Positions 8,018-20,748 of a stretch of DNA of 62,880 bases are shown here, in pieces (position 1 is the first letter of the stretch; the number at the start of each line of letters is the position of its first letter). The DNA is from Myxococcales bacterium (GTDB taxonomy: Bacteria; Myxococcota_A; Polyangia; Polyangiales; Polyangiaceae): NCBI GenBank assembly GCA_013297655.1, contig JAAFHV010000016.1, positions 1 through 62,880 on the forward strand. Reading direction: 5' to 3'. A program made the translations under genes and the position numbers. The notes below the pieces were generated by a model. It was not told the DNA's origin and ran no database searches. It saw only the letters and a list, made by a program, of their open reading frames with translations.

Positions 8018-8662
8018 TCAGCCGCTGACGGTAGCGCCGCAGCGCTGGCAGGCGAACACACGCTGCGAGCTCGTCATCCCGCGCGACATGGTGTGCGTCG
8101 CGTGTTGCAGAGTGCACGTATAGTCCTGGCAGCGCGGACAAAACACGAGCTGGTGGTTCTGCGCGATCGCGAGCGGTGAGACCCCTGCCGCTTCGAGGCG
8201 CGCGTCCTCGACACGCCGATCGCCCTGCGCGATTTGCTCTTGGTCGTGGCACGAAGGGCAGATCTGGTTGCCCGAAGTATCGAAGAAAAAGTCGCTCGCG
8301 AACGTAAGCTGGCGGCAGCGATCGCACGGCTTTCGCATCGCCATTTTCCGCGCGTAGAGGGCGTAAAGGCGCTCCGCCTCGGGACGGGCGTACATCTCGG
8401 GGATCCCGATCTCGACCATGAAGGCGACCACGTCGTCGACCGCGACGTGGTCTTCCTCGTACATGCGCGTGGCCTCACGACGGAGGCCCTCGGGATCCTG
8501 CGCGAGCGCGCGACGCTTGAGCTCGACGAGCTGCTCCACCAGAGTCCGGGCGTGCTCGCCATCGACTCCCGCCTCGACGAGCGCTTCGATGACGGCATCG
8601 GGATCGTGGCCCGCCTTGAGCAGATCGACCGCTTGATTCGTGACCGAAGCATCGAGCGACAT
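8018..8662 (-). CDS. Double zinc-ribbon protein, unknown
   Basis: A 214-residue cytoplasmic protein. The first 110 residues are helical and acidic (TNQAVDLLKAGHDPDAVIEALVEAGV resembles a repeated short helical hairpin). The second half holds four CxxC pairs: CDRC, CPSC, CPRC and CQRC, enough for two zinc ribbons. It may bind nucleic acid or protein, but no family is recognised. ATG 8662 is preferred; an in-frame GTG at 8668 is possible. Its stop is 66 bp from the tRNA 3' end, and it is 58 bp downstream of the oligoendopeptidase gene on the same strand, so co-transcription is likely. Confidence 0.75.
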   Translation of the reverse strand: MSLDASVTNQAVDLLKAGHDPDAVIEALVEAGVDGEHARTLVEQLVELKRRALAQDPEGLRREATRMYEEDHVAVDDVVAFMVEIGIPEMYARPEAERLYALYARKMAMRKPCDRCRQLTFASDFFFDTSGNQICPSCHDQEQIAQGDRRVEDARLEAAGVSPLAIAQNHQLVFCPRCQDYTCTLQHATHTMSRGMTSSQRVFACQRCGATVSG

Positions 8663-8720
8663 GCGCACGAAGATAGCCGCGTATCGCCGACCGTGCCGCG
8701 CCGTCGATGTGGGGTGGCGC

Positions 8721-10532
8721 TTAGGCCGCGGGCGTCTTCAGGACCTTGGGCAAGAGCGCATCGAGCTCCGCGAGCGGCCCCTCGAGGGTCGCGATCGCGC
8801 GGGACCAGAAGCCCTCCGACTCGAGATCCTCGCCGATCGACGCGCGCGCCACCTCGTGCGCGAGCGCGCCCCCCGTTTTCTGGAGGAACGTCTCGTAGCG
8901 AGGGAGAAAGCTCGGGCCCTCTTCGCGGAACCGCGCGTAGAGCCCACGCGAGAGCAAATACCCGAACGTGTACGGGAAGTTGTAGAACGACAGATCCGGG
9001 ATGAAGAAGTGCAGCTTGGAGGCCCAGAACTGCGGATCCTCGGCCCCTTCCGCGAGCGCCTCGCCGAACACCTCGCGCTGCGCCGCGACCATGAGCTGAC
9101 AGAGGCGGCTCGTGGGAACCTCGCCCTTCGCGCGCTCTTCGTAGAACCGCGTTTCGAAGAGGAAGCGGGTCGGGATGTCCAAGAGGAACGCGGCGGCGTC
9201 GCCCGCGACCTCGCCGAGGAGCTGCGCGCGCGCGGCGTCGGAGATCGTGGGATCGGCGAGGAGACCGGACGAGAGCACGTTCTCCGCGAAGGTGGACGCG
9301 GTCTCGGCGAGGGTCATCGGGTACTGCCGCGCGAGCACACGCGCGTCGGCGAGCACGTGGTGATGAAACGCGTGCCCGATCTCGTGGGCGAGGGTGGACA
9401 CGTCGCCGAGGGAGCCTTGGTACGTCATGTAGACGCGCGGCTCGTTCGTGACGTCGCTGCCGGTGCAATACGCGCCGGGGCGCTTTCCGGGGCGCGCCTC
9501 GGCCTCGACCCAGCGCTTCGCGAGGGCGTCGTCGAAGAACGTGGCGAGCGCGGGATAGGCCGAGGAAAACGCCTTCCGCACGAGGGCGGTGCCGCGATCC
9601 CAGGGGATGCGCTCGGACTCGCCGAGAGGGAGCGGCGCCTCCAGATCGTACCAAGCGATCGCGGGGAGGCCCATCGCGCGCGCCTTGGAGAGGAGCCCGC
9701 GCCGCGCGAGGCCGCGCCCCTTTTCGACCGCGCCCATCATCGCGTCGAGGGTCTTCCGCGAGATGCCTGCATCATGCAACGCGACGTCGAGGAAGTGAGC
9801 GACCCCGCGCCGACCGTAGAGCGCGAGGCGGGTGCCGGAGATGCGATTGAGCGCCGCTTGGGTGACGTCGCTCACGCCTTCCCATGCCTTGTTTCCTGCG
9901 GTGAACGCGGCTTCACGGACGCGCCGATCGGGGTCCGCCATGAGCGAGCGACGCTGCGCCATCGGGACCGTCTCGCGGGTGCCATCGGGCCTCACGAGCT
10001 CGAACGTGAGCTTCGCCGAGACCGTGTCGTAGAGCCGTCCCCAGCCGAAGATGCCTTCGGTGCCGAGGTCGGAAGCGAGCGCTTCGAGCGGGGCGGACAT
10101 GCGCTTTTGCGCCTCGACGCGGAGCTGGGCGAGAAAATGAGTGGCCCCCACGAGGCGAGGATCGGCGACGAGCGCGTCGAAGTCCGCGTCGCTCGCGGGG
10201 CCGAACGCGCGACGGAGCTCGCCCGCGATCTTCTCGAGCTTCGCGCGGAGGGGCCCAAGAGCGCCCTCGGCGATCGCGTACGTCTCGTCGGTCGCGGCGG
10301 CGGACGCGAGGCAGTTCACGTAGGAGCTCATGTGCCCGTAGCGCGCGACGGTGTCCTCGTAGCGCAGCACTGCAGAGACCCAGGCCTCCCGCGAGTCGGG
10401 AGAGAGCGCAGCGAGCCCCTCCGTACCCACGAGCAACGCGCCCAAATCGGCGTCGAGGGTGCTGAAAAATGCCGTGCGCTCGGGAGCGTCGAAGGCGGGA
10501 AAATACGAGGTCAAATCCCAGGTCGGTTCCAC
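8721..10532 (-). CDS. pepF: Oligoendopeptidase F family (M3B)
   Basis: About 603 residues, the normal length for oligoendopeptidase F. The zinc motif HEIGHAFHHH is near residue 379, in the context STLAHEIGHAF, with the second glutamate region TLAETASTFAEN about 28 residues on. The N-terminus VEPTWDLTSYFPAF matches the family start, so GTG 10532 is taken; the same frame stays open upstream but enters the divergent promoter region of the next gene. The enzyme would degrade short peptides in the cytoplasm. No signal peptide is seen. Confidence 0.88.
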   Translation of the reverse strand: MEPTWDLTSYFPAFDAPERTAFFSTLDADLGALLVGTEGLAALSPDSREAWVSAVLRYEDTVARYGHMSSYVNCLASAAATDETYAIAEGALGPLRAKLEKIAGELRRAFGPASDADFDALVADPRLVGATHFLAQLRVEAQKRMSAPLEALASDLGTEGIFGWGRLYDTVSAKLTFELVRPDGTRETVPMAQRRSLMADPDRRVREAAFTAGNKAWEGVSDVTQAALNRISGTRLALYGRRGVAHFLDVALHDAGISRKTLDAMMGAVEKGRGLARRGLLSKARAMGLPAIAWYDLEAPLPLGESERIPWDRGTALVRKAFSSAYPALATFFDDALAKRWVEAEARPGKRPGAYCTGSDVTNEPRVYMTYQGSLGDVSTLAHEIGHAFHHHVLADARVLARQYPMTLAETASTFAENVLSSGLLADPTISDAARAQLLGEVAGDAAAFLLDIPTRFLFETRFYEERAKGEVPTSRLCQLMVAAQREVFGEALAEGAEDPQFWASKLHFFIPDLSFYNFPYTFGYLLSRGLYARFREEGPSFLPRYETFLQKTGGALAHEVARASIGEDLESEGFWSRAIATLEGPLAELDALLPKVLKTPAA

Positions 10533-10623
10533 GAGGACACGTTTAGCAAGGGATGCGCGAGAGGCCCAACGTTCCGCCTCTCCGCGGGAGCGTCCCCGGG
10601 CTGCGTTCGTCGTGGGGCCCTTC

Positions 10624-10652
10624 TTGACAGCGGGCCCTGCTGTCGCCACAAT
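10624..10652 (+). promoter_or_regulatory. Promoter of the sahR-metH operon
   Basis: A perfect -35 TTGACA (10624-10629), a 17-bp spacer and a -10-like CACAAT (10647-10652) lie 20 nt before the ATG of the regulator gene. This gives a leader of only about a dozen bases. The position of a candidate operator just downstream suggests repression by blocking early transcription. Confidence 0.55.
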
Positions 10653-10662
10653 CGCATCCGCT

Positions 10663-10674
10663 CATACGGATATG
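10663..10674 (+). promoter_or_regulatory. Candidate ArsR-type operator over the start codon
   Basis: CATACGGATATG is a CATA-N4-TATG inverted repeat covering the start codon at 10672 and directly following the -10 box. ArsR-family regulators usually bind such short AT-containing palindromes in their own promoters. Overlapping imperfect symmetry (GCATCCG...CGGATATGC, 10654-10676) may widen the site. Assigned by pattern and place only. Confidence 0.35.
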
Positions 10675-11626
10675 CAGATGAACCTCGCCCAGACCGTCGG
10701 AACGCTGAACCTGCTCGGGGACGAGAGTCGCCTGCGGCTCTGCGCGCTCTTGCGGGAGCGAGAGCTCAGCGTCTCGGAGATCGTGAAGGTCACCGGCATC
10801 ACGCAGTCGCGGGTGTCGACCCACCTCGCGAAGCTTCGTGAAGGCGGCTTCGTGAGAGACCGGCGGGACGGGGCGCATGCGTTTTATGCCCTCGCGACGG
10901 AGGGGTTCTCGGCGGCGGCCACGGCGGTGCTCGATGAAGCGATGAGCGGCGCGGATCCCACGCTCGAGGGCGACAAGGCTCGTCTCGTCGCGCTCCTCGA
11001 CGAGCAGCGCGGGACCCTGCCCGATGCGTTCGCGGGGGAGATGGAACGGCACTATTCCCCGGGTAGAACGTGGTCGTCGTTGGCGCTCGGGCTCGCTTCG
11101 CTGCTCGACCTCGGGGACGTGCTCGACGTGGGGGCGGGGGATGGCTCGGTCGCCGCGTTCGTGGCTCCGCGCTGCCGCTCGCTCACGTGCGTCGATACGA
11201 GCGACCGCATGGTGGAAGCTGCGAAACGAAGGCTCGCGCGAACGAAAAACGTGACGATCACGAAGGGCGACGGCGACGCCCTGCCCTTCGCGGACGCCGC
11301 GTTCGACGTGGCCCTCGTGTTCCATACCCTCACGTATGCCGCCAAGCCGCAGCGGGTCCTCGACGAGTGCGCGCGGGTGCTCCGGCCCGGGGGGCGCCTC
11401 GTGCTGCTCTCCCTCGACGAGCATCAGATGCACGAGGTCACTTTGCCCTACGGTGAGCGCCATTCGGGCTTCTCGCCGCGCGCGCTGAAGGGCATGCTGA
11501 CCCGCTCCGGCTTCACCGCGACCACGTGCGAGGTGGTCACGCGGGAAGCCAAAAAACCCCATTTTCAAGTTGTCCTCGGAACGGCCTACAAGGCCGACGC
11601 TCCCCTCAAACGAAGCAAGGCTCGCC

Positions 11627-11634
<8 letters not shown>
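10672..11634 (+). CDS. sahR: ArsR regulator fused to methyltransferase fold (SahR-like)
   Basis: A 320-residue fusion. Residues 1-95 form an ArsR winged helix ([16 protein letters not shown], recognition helix around [17 protein letters not shown]). Residues about 130-310 are a class I SAM-methyltransferase fold with motif [10 protein letters not shown] near residue 151, the acidic loop CVDTSDRM and [10 protein letters not shown]. This build is that of SahR, which senses S-adenosylhomocysteine and represses methionine-cycle genes. The position directly before metH, overlapping it by 8 nt, fits that role. A true methyltransferase activity cannot be excluded. The name is inferred from architecture and neighbourhood. 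Confidence 0.8.
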
Positions 11635-15433
<3,799 letters not shown>

Positions 15434-15459
15434 TCGGAGCCGACCTCGGTAGGCGATCG

Positions 15460-15489
15460 AGGCCTCTCGCGAGCGCGGGAGGCCTTTTT
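15460..15489 (+). terminator. Intrinsic terminator after metH
   Basis: AGGCCTCTCGCG pairs with CGCGGGAGGCCT across a 2-nt gap (12 bp with one G-U), followed by TTTT. It lies 27 nt after the metH stop, closing the sahR-metH operon. Confidence 0.85.
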
Positions 15490-15664
15490 CGCGAGCGCGC
15501 GCGATAAATGCATCATGCATACATATGCGCTCGGAGGAACGCGCCGGCCGAGCCGTGGCTCGTGGCCGCGCGGAACAGGTGATTGGCCGCGGGCGACAAG
15601 TGGGGCGGCGGGGCGCGCTGCACAGTCTCGTCATCGTCCAGGACGGACGAAGGAGGCTTCTGCC

Positions 15665-16924
15665 ATGTCACGTTCGCTTCGCATGCTTCGCCACGCCGCC
15701 ACCGGAATTTCAGCCGCGATGCTCTTCACCGCTGCCCTCGCGGGCTGCCCGGAGGACGAACCGCCCGCCACCCCCGATGCCTCTGCGCCGTTGCCGTCGA
15801 CGACTCCGTCGAGCTCGTCGACCACACCTCCCGCCGGCAACGACGCAGCCCCACCCGATGCGGCGACGCCGCTCGCGCCGACCCACACCGGGCTCGTCTC
15901 GATCCAGGACATCACGATCGCGAACGTGCCGGCGGCCGGCCACGGGCTCACCGCGACCACGATCTTGACTCGCGTGGTGGCGCCGGAATACGAGGAAATT
16001 CCTGGCTCGGTAGAAGGGTGCCGCGTCTTCACGTACGACGTCGACTCGAAACCTCAGCCGCCCGAAGAAGACCACGGTGTGCTCCGCATTGGCGGCGCGA
16101 AGGGCGGAAATCTAGAGTGCCGCTTCGTCCCGCAGCGGGGCTACGTGTGCCCCACCGCGACCGGCGCGGGCACGTTCACCGTAGAACCTCCCGCGGGAGG
16201 CGCCGCGACCGCGGCGTACACCGTGCCCGGCGCGGCCTTCTCCGCGAACGACGTCGGGAGATACTTGCAGATCGCAGGTACCGGCGCAGGGGGCAACCTC
16301 GGCGCTTTCGCGATCGTCGCGGCTCCGAGCGCGACGCAGGTGGTCGTCGCCAACCCGCGCGCGGTGGCCGAGTCTTTCCCTGGAAATTTCACGGTCGTCG
16401 CAGGCGCTGGCCCCACGCCGAACGATCTCTATCGTCCGTTCGAGGGCGTCTCGGCGATCGACTTGGAGCTCCCCGAGAAGGTGACGTTCGCGAGCCCGAA
16501 GGCGACCTTGCGTCCTGGCGACGCGTTCACCCTCGACGAGACCAGCGCGCGCACCCTCGTCGCGATCCCGCTCGACGGCGCAGCGACGACCCTACGGTGC
16601 TCTTCCTGCGGCACCGCCGATGGCACGATCGTCCGCATCCAGACCACCGACGCGAGCATCGCCGGCCTCTCCCCCGTCGCCTTCCCTGCCCCGAAGAAGA
16701 AGTCTGCGGAGATTCAATGCGTGCGGGTCGGCACCGGCGAGATCACCGTGCCCGCGGCGGCGATGGAGTTTCTGAAGAAGAGCCACCTCGCCTCCCCCGT
16801 CACGCGCATCCGAACCGCGTTCATGCGCGACGGGCTCCGCGTCCACACCGCCGCCGCGCCGCTCCCCGCGAACCGCATCGCGCTCGCGGTAGGGCGCGGG
16901 ACGATCGGCTTCACGAACCCCTGA
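15665..16924 (+). CDS. Large lipoprotein, unknown
   Basis: A 419-residue exported protein. The signal ends in a lipobox LAGC (about residues 26-29) and is followed by a Pro/Ser/Thr/Ala-rich linker of about 45 residues. The mature body is beta-rich with several Cys (GCRVF, ECRFV, YVCP, RCSSCG, IQCVRV). No family is recognised. The start at 15665 has a textbook AAGGAGG 9 nt upstream, suggesting strong translation. It begins 175 bp after the metH terminator, so it has its own promoter. Confidence 0.8.
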   Translation: MSRSLRMLRHAATGISAAMLFTAALAGCPEDEPPATPDASAPLPSTTPSSSSTTPPAGNDAAPPDAATPLAPTHTGLVSIQDITIANVPAAGHGLTATTILTRVVAPEYEEIPGSVEGCRVFTYDVDSKPQPPEEDHGVLRIGGAKGGNLECRFVPQRGYVCPTATGAGTFTVEPPAGGAATAAYTVPGAAFSANDVGRYLQIAGTGAGGNLGAFAIVAAPSATQVVVANPRAVAESFPGNFTVVAGAGPTPNDLYRPFEGVSAIDLELPEKVTFASPKATLRPGDAFTLDETSARTLVAIPLDGAATTLRCSSCGTADGTIVRIQTTDASIAGLSPVAFPAPKKKSAEIQCVRVGTGEITVPAAAMEFLKKSHLASPVTRIRTAFMRDGLRVHTAAAPLPANRIALAVGRGTIGFTNP

Positions 16925-17031
16925 CACGTCCGCCAGGCTCTCGACGGCTGACCGCGACGCCATGCCTCGACGCGCGGTCGGCCGGCTTCACTCGAGAAAA
17001 CAAGGCCTGTTCGGACCGGCACGGTACGTGT

Positions 17032-18060
17032 ATGGCGCACGCGATGCCTGCGTCGTACCGACCCTCGTCGTTCTCCGGCACCGTCGCGAGCACCAACGCA
17101 TCGCGCGTTTTGGGCATGGGAAGGCGCCGTGGCGCGCACGCGAAGGGCCCGCCGGAGAGCACCGAGCGCATCGCGGCCGCGCGCATGTTCGAGATTTGGT
17201 CCGACCTGGTGCACGAGCTCGACGCTCCAGGGTTACCGCTAGAGACAGCGCGACATTTCCGAATGGAAGATCTGGGCCTCCTCGGGCTCGTGGTGATGAC
17301 GGCGCCGACCGCGCTCGCGGGGCTCGAGTCGTTCGTTCGTTATGGCGCGCTCCTCAACGACGGTCGCACGATGTCGCTCGAACGAGACGACCGCACCGTG
17401 ACCCTCGCGCTCCACGATCCGGCGCCGTTGGCGCTCGGGGTGCGGCTCTCGCACGAGGCCACGTTCGCGCAGATCGCGCGCGGAGTCCAAGAGCTCGTCG
17501 GGGCGGCCGCTACGCCGCGGAGGGTCTCGCTGAGGCACGAGCCCACCTCGACCGCGAACGTGCTACGTGCTTATTTTTCCTGCCCCGTGGAGCTCGGAGC
17601 GGACTCGGATCGCATCGTGTTCGATCGCTCTCTCCTCGACGTCGCGCGTCCGGCGGGCAACGTAGCGGTGTGGCGCTACCTCAGCGCGCGCGCCGAGGCC
17701 GAAGCCGCAATGCTCGCGCCACGTCCCCTCGCGAGCCGCGTGAAGGACGCCGTGACCTGCGCGATCCTCGAAGGTAAGGTCCCCAATCTAGAGGCGACCG
17801 CGTCTGCGCTCGGGACTTCGGGCCGGAGCCTTCGTCGCAGCTTGGCTACCGCCGACACGAGCTTCCGCGCGCTCGTCGACGACGCGAAACGAACGCGAGC
17901 GCTCGAGCTTCTCCGAGGCGCGCGCCACTCGGTCACTCGCATCGCCTTCGACCTCGGATTTTGCGACTCGAGCGCGTTCGTGCACGCCTGCCATCGATGG
18001 TTCGGCTGCGCCCCGAGCGAGATCGTCGGCACTCCGGCGGGGTCGAACGACGAGCGCTAA
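17032..18060 (+). CDS. AraC-family transcriptional regulator
   Basis: About 342 residues. The N-terminal part (about 60-220) resembles the arabinose-binding-domain type found in OruR-like AraC proteins (PLETARHFRMEDLGLLGLVVMT). The C-terminal 100 residues form the double helix-turn-helix, ending in the second helix set SVTRIAFDLGFCDSSAFVHACHRWFGCAPSEI, which includes the typical GF-SSAF-F pattern. It should activate an unlinked or adjacent target in response to a small molecule. Two in-frame ATGs (17032, 17044) are possible starts, neither with a clear ribosome site. The target is unknown; the flanking lipoprotein genes are candidates. Confidence 0.85.
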   Translation: MAHAMPASYRPSSFSGTVASTNASRVLGMGRRRGAHAKGPPESTERIAAARMFEIWSDLVHELDAPGLPLETARHFRMEDLGLLGLVVMTAPTALAGLESFVRYGALLNDGRTMSLERDDRTVTLALHDPAPLALGVRLSHEATFAQIARGVQELVGAAATPRRVSLRHEPTSTANVLRAYFSCPVELGADSDRIVFDRSLLDVARPAGNVAVWRYLSARAEAEAAMLAPRPLASRVKDAVTCAILEGKVPNLEATASALGTSGRSLRRSLATADTSFRALVDDAKRTRALELLRGARHSVTRIAFDLGFCDSSAFVHACHRWFGCAPSEIVGTPAGSNDER

Positions 18061-18147
18061 TCACACGAAGTATCGGAAATTCGGCGATCCCGTGCTCACG
18101 CTCGCTCGCGTCGCTGCCGTTCGCATCGGCTCGCGTAAGATCGCGAC

Positions 18148-18981
18148 ATGCGCAAAACGGTGACCGCTGCTTCTCTCGTCGTGGCGATCGTGGGCTGTCG
18201 GCACGCGCCACCGCAAGAGCCTCCGCAGGTGCTCGAAGGCACGTATCTCGTCGGCGCGCGGCTGCCCGTGCGGGCGAGCGCGGGTGGCCGCGTGCTCGGC
18301 ACCACCACGTGCGACGGGCCCACCGCAATCCTCGCTCGCGAAGCGACAGGGACACGTGTTCGCGCCTTCGCGCCGAGCGGAATCTTCATCGCCGAGGGAA
18401 TGATCGACGACGCGGATCTCGCTCGCAGCGTCGGCAGCAAAACCGAGCGCGAAGCCTGCGACGGCGGCATCGTCGTGGTGCGATCGGACACGATCCCGGA
18501 GCGAGCATCCCTCGCGCTCACCCCGCCCATCCTCACGAAGGTCGATCGGTCGGCGACGTGGAACGGTGAGGGAGACATCTTTCACGGCGCCGACTGCGCT
18601 CGATCGGCGGCCGAAGGATCATCGTTGAAGGAAGTGGACGACCTCCCCGACGAGCACGTCGATCGGACGTGGGGACTCGCGCTCGAGGACGGCGACCGTC
18701 ACGTACGGCTCACCGGCCCGACGGAGGTACGAAAGAAACGCGACGCCGCGCCAGTCTCCGACTCGTACCTTTGTCTCCGAGACTTCGCGATCGTGGGAAA
18801 AATAGGCCCAACGTTGCTCGTCGTCCGTGCCGGCGCCCGCCTCGCGAGCGTGCTTCCGGTTGCCTACGATCCGAGCGACGCGGTCCGATGGTACCGGTCG
18901 AGCGACGCCTGTTTGCGCGAGAACCCGAAACCCTCGCCGCAGATCGCGGCCGAGCTCGCGCTACGCCACGGCTGCTCCTGA
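18148..18981 (+). CDS. Lipoprotein, unknown
   Basis: A 277-residue protein starting MRKTVTAASLVVAIVGC, with lipobox IVGC at residues 14-17. The mature part has five further Cys (TTCDG, EACDGG, DCARS, LCLRDF, ACLREN) that could form disulfides in the periplasm. No family is recognised. It follows the AraC gene by 87 bp on the same strand, so it could be a target, though no promoter evidence is seen. Confidence 0.7.
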   Translation: MRKTVTAASLVVAIVGCRHAPPQEPPQVLEGTYLVGARLPVRASAGGRVLGTTTCDGPTAILAREATGTRVRAFAPSGIFIAEGMIDDADLARSVGSKTEREACDGGIVVVRSDTIPERASLALTPPILTKVDRSATWNGEGDIFHGADCARSAAEGSSLKEVDDLPDEHVDRTWGLALEDGDRHVRLTGPTEVRKKRDAAPVSDSYLCLRDFAIVGKIGPTLLVVRAGARLASVLPVAYDPSDAVRWYRSSDACLRENPKPSPQIAAELALRHGCS

Positions 18982-19150
18982 GCGCCGGAACACACGCCGT
19001 CGACACACGAATGGTTCCGCCACGACCCACGCGCGATGCGTCGCACGAGTGGCGCGTAGAGTCGTTCGCCACGGCTCCGGTATTCCTCCTCCTTCGCGCG
19101 CTGCATTTGTCCTTCATGCGCGGTTTTGCCCTGCTACCTTGGGGTCCAAG

Positions 19151-20290
19151 GTGGGTCGTTTCGCGGTCGGAGTCATCGTGTTGGGGCTCGCGCTCCCGCC
19201 TATGGTCGCGTCCGCCGACCTCCCCCGCGACGAGGCGACCAAGTCTGCCACGAAGGACGACGTCGACGGCGCCCGGGCCGCGTTCCAAGAGGGCGTGAAG
19301 CTCTACCAGGGCGCCGACTACCTCGGAGCGCGCGAGAAGTTCGCCGAGGCCGAGCGCCTCCACCACGCGTCGGTCATCGTCTACAACCTCGCGCTCACCG
19401 AAGAGCGACTCGGACACGTTCAAGCCGCGGTCGACGGGTACGAGCGCTACATCGCGGACGAGGGCGAAAAGGGCGAGTTTTCCACCCCCGCCGCGATCGC
19501 ATCGGCCCAGCTCAAGGCGCGCTCGGCGAAGATCCGCGTCGAGAGCGACCCGTCCGGGCTCCGCATTTACGTCGATGGCTCGCCGGTCGAAGAGCGCACC
19601 CCGACCCAGATCCTCCTCGCCGCCGGCTCGCACCACGTCGTCGTCGAGGGCGAAGGCATCCGCGAAGAACGGGACGTACGCGCCGTCTCCGGAAAATCCG
19701 AGACGGTCACGTTCACGCGCACCGAGAAGAGCCCCGTCGGTGATCGTCCACCCCCTGCGAAGGTGCCCGATCTCCCCAAGCTCGCGCCCGTCGTCGTGGG
19801 CCCCGGGCCCGAAGGTTTCGTGTTCGGCGCCCATTTCGTCGCCGTCCCCTATGCCTTCTTCAAGGCCGACACGGGCCCCCAAGACGCCACCGCGACCGGC
19901 GCATCGATTGGACTCTCCGTCGAGGGTGGATATGCCTTTACCAAGCGCGCGGAGATCCTCGTTCGTGCGCTCGCGGCGGTGGGCTCCGAGTGCGGGAGCT
20001 TCGTCGGCTCCAACTTTCTCTCCGTTGGCCCCGCGGTGTCCGTTCGTGTCGTCGACTGGGCGTGGCTCGGCGTGAGCCTGCTCGGCGGGCAAGCGCAGGC
20101 GTGCAACAAGGAGCGAAACCTCGCGACGAACATCGTGTTCTCGCCCACGTTCGACATCGGCTTCGCCGTGGCCACGCAGCCTTATGGGCAGTGGATGATC
20201 ACGGCGAGCGTGGGGTATTACTTCGCGAACCCGGACAACGACAACCGCGTGCTTTACGCGCCGGTAGGCTTCGGGCTGCGCTTCTTCTGA
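19151..20290 (+). CDS. Exported TPR and PEGA-domain protein
   Basis: About 379 residues. After a signal peptide (FAVGVIVLGLALPPMVASA) comes a tetratricopeptide stretch (ARAAFQEGVKLYQGADYLGAREKFAEAE..., about 35-110), then a PEGA domain (IRVESDPSGLRIYVDGSPVE with the usual IxVxSxPxGxxVxVDG pattern, about 120-195), a Pro-rich linker and a C-terminal beta-rich domain of about 170 residues. This set-up is common in myxobacterial surface proteins. The GTG at 19151, after GGGGTCC, is taken as the start; TTG 19139 is possible. The last 37 bp overlap the 3' end of the convergent cytidine deaminase gene. Confidence 0.8.
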   Translation: MGRFAVGVIVLGLALPPMVASADLPRDEATKSATKDDVDGARAAFQEGVKLYQGADYLGAREKFAEAERLHHASVIVYNLALTEERLGHVQAAVDGYERYIADEGEKGEFSTPAAIASAQLKARSAKIRVESDPSGLRIYVDGSPVEERTPTQILLAAGSHHVVVEGEGIREERDVRAVSGKSETVTFTRTEKSPVGDRPPPAKVPDLPKLAPVVVGPGPEGFVFGAHFVAVPYAFFKADTGPQDATATGASIGLSVEGGYAFTKRAEILVRALAAVGSECGSFVGSNFLSVGPAVSVRVVDWAWLGVSLLGGQAQACNKERNLATNIVFSPTFDIGFAVATQPYGQWMITASVGYYFANPDNDNRVLYAPVGFGLRFF

Positions 20291-20748
20291 GGCTTTTTTA
20301 GCCGCGGATCGTGGGCGGGCTCGAAGTCGAACGCGTCCGGGAGGAGCGCCGCGAGCGACGTGTGTCGCGCGTTCGCGACCTGGCCCTCGACGCCGACGAG
20401 CACGATCGGAAAGTCGCGCGCGAACTCGCCCATCGTCTGCCGACACAGGCCACAAGGCGACCCACCTCGTTTACCGGGCGTGACGATCGCGAGCGCCACC
20501 GGGTCGCGCTCGCCGGCCGCGACCATCGCCACGATCGCCGTACGCTCGGCGCATATGCCCACGGGATAAGAGGCATTCTCCACGTTGCAGCCGTGAAAGA
20601 TCTTGCCACTCTTGGTGAGGAGCGCAGCGCCCACGTGAAACTTGGAATATGGCGCGTACGCCTTCTTCTGCGCGAGCTTCGCCTCTTTCACGAGCGTGTC
20701 GAACGCGATTCCCTTCTTCCCCACCTTCGCGGCGGCGACGCGGCTCAC
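20254..20748 (-). CDS. cdd: Cytidine deaminase
   Basis: A 164-residue enzyme that deaminates cytidine and deoxycytidine to uridine forms. The catalytic CAERTAI and the zinc-binding pair PCGLCRQ are present, as is the substrate motif NVENASYPVGIC. The GTG at 20748 overlaps the stop of the upstream purine nucleoside phosphorylase gene (GTGA), so the two form a coupled nucleoside-salvage unit. The C-terminus has a basic tail (RLKKPQKKRSPKP). Its 3' end overlaps the convergent PEGA gene by 37 bp, which is unusual. Confidence 0.93.
   Translation of the reverse strand: MSRVAAAKVGKKGIAFDTLVKEAKLAQKKAYAPYSKFHVGAALLTKSGKIFHGCNVENASYPVGICAERTAIVAMVAAGERDPVALAIVTPGKRGGSPCGLCRQTMGEFARDFPIVLVGVEGQVANARHTSLAALLPDAFDFEPAHDPRLKKPQKKRSPKPTGA

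Noticed and set aside
8640-10841. A 733-residue plus-strand frame over the oligoendopeptidase gene
   Set aside because: Shadow; it has no start signal and no recognisable domain, while the minus strand has the HEIGH motif.
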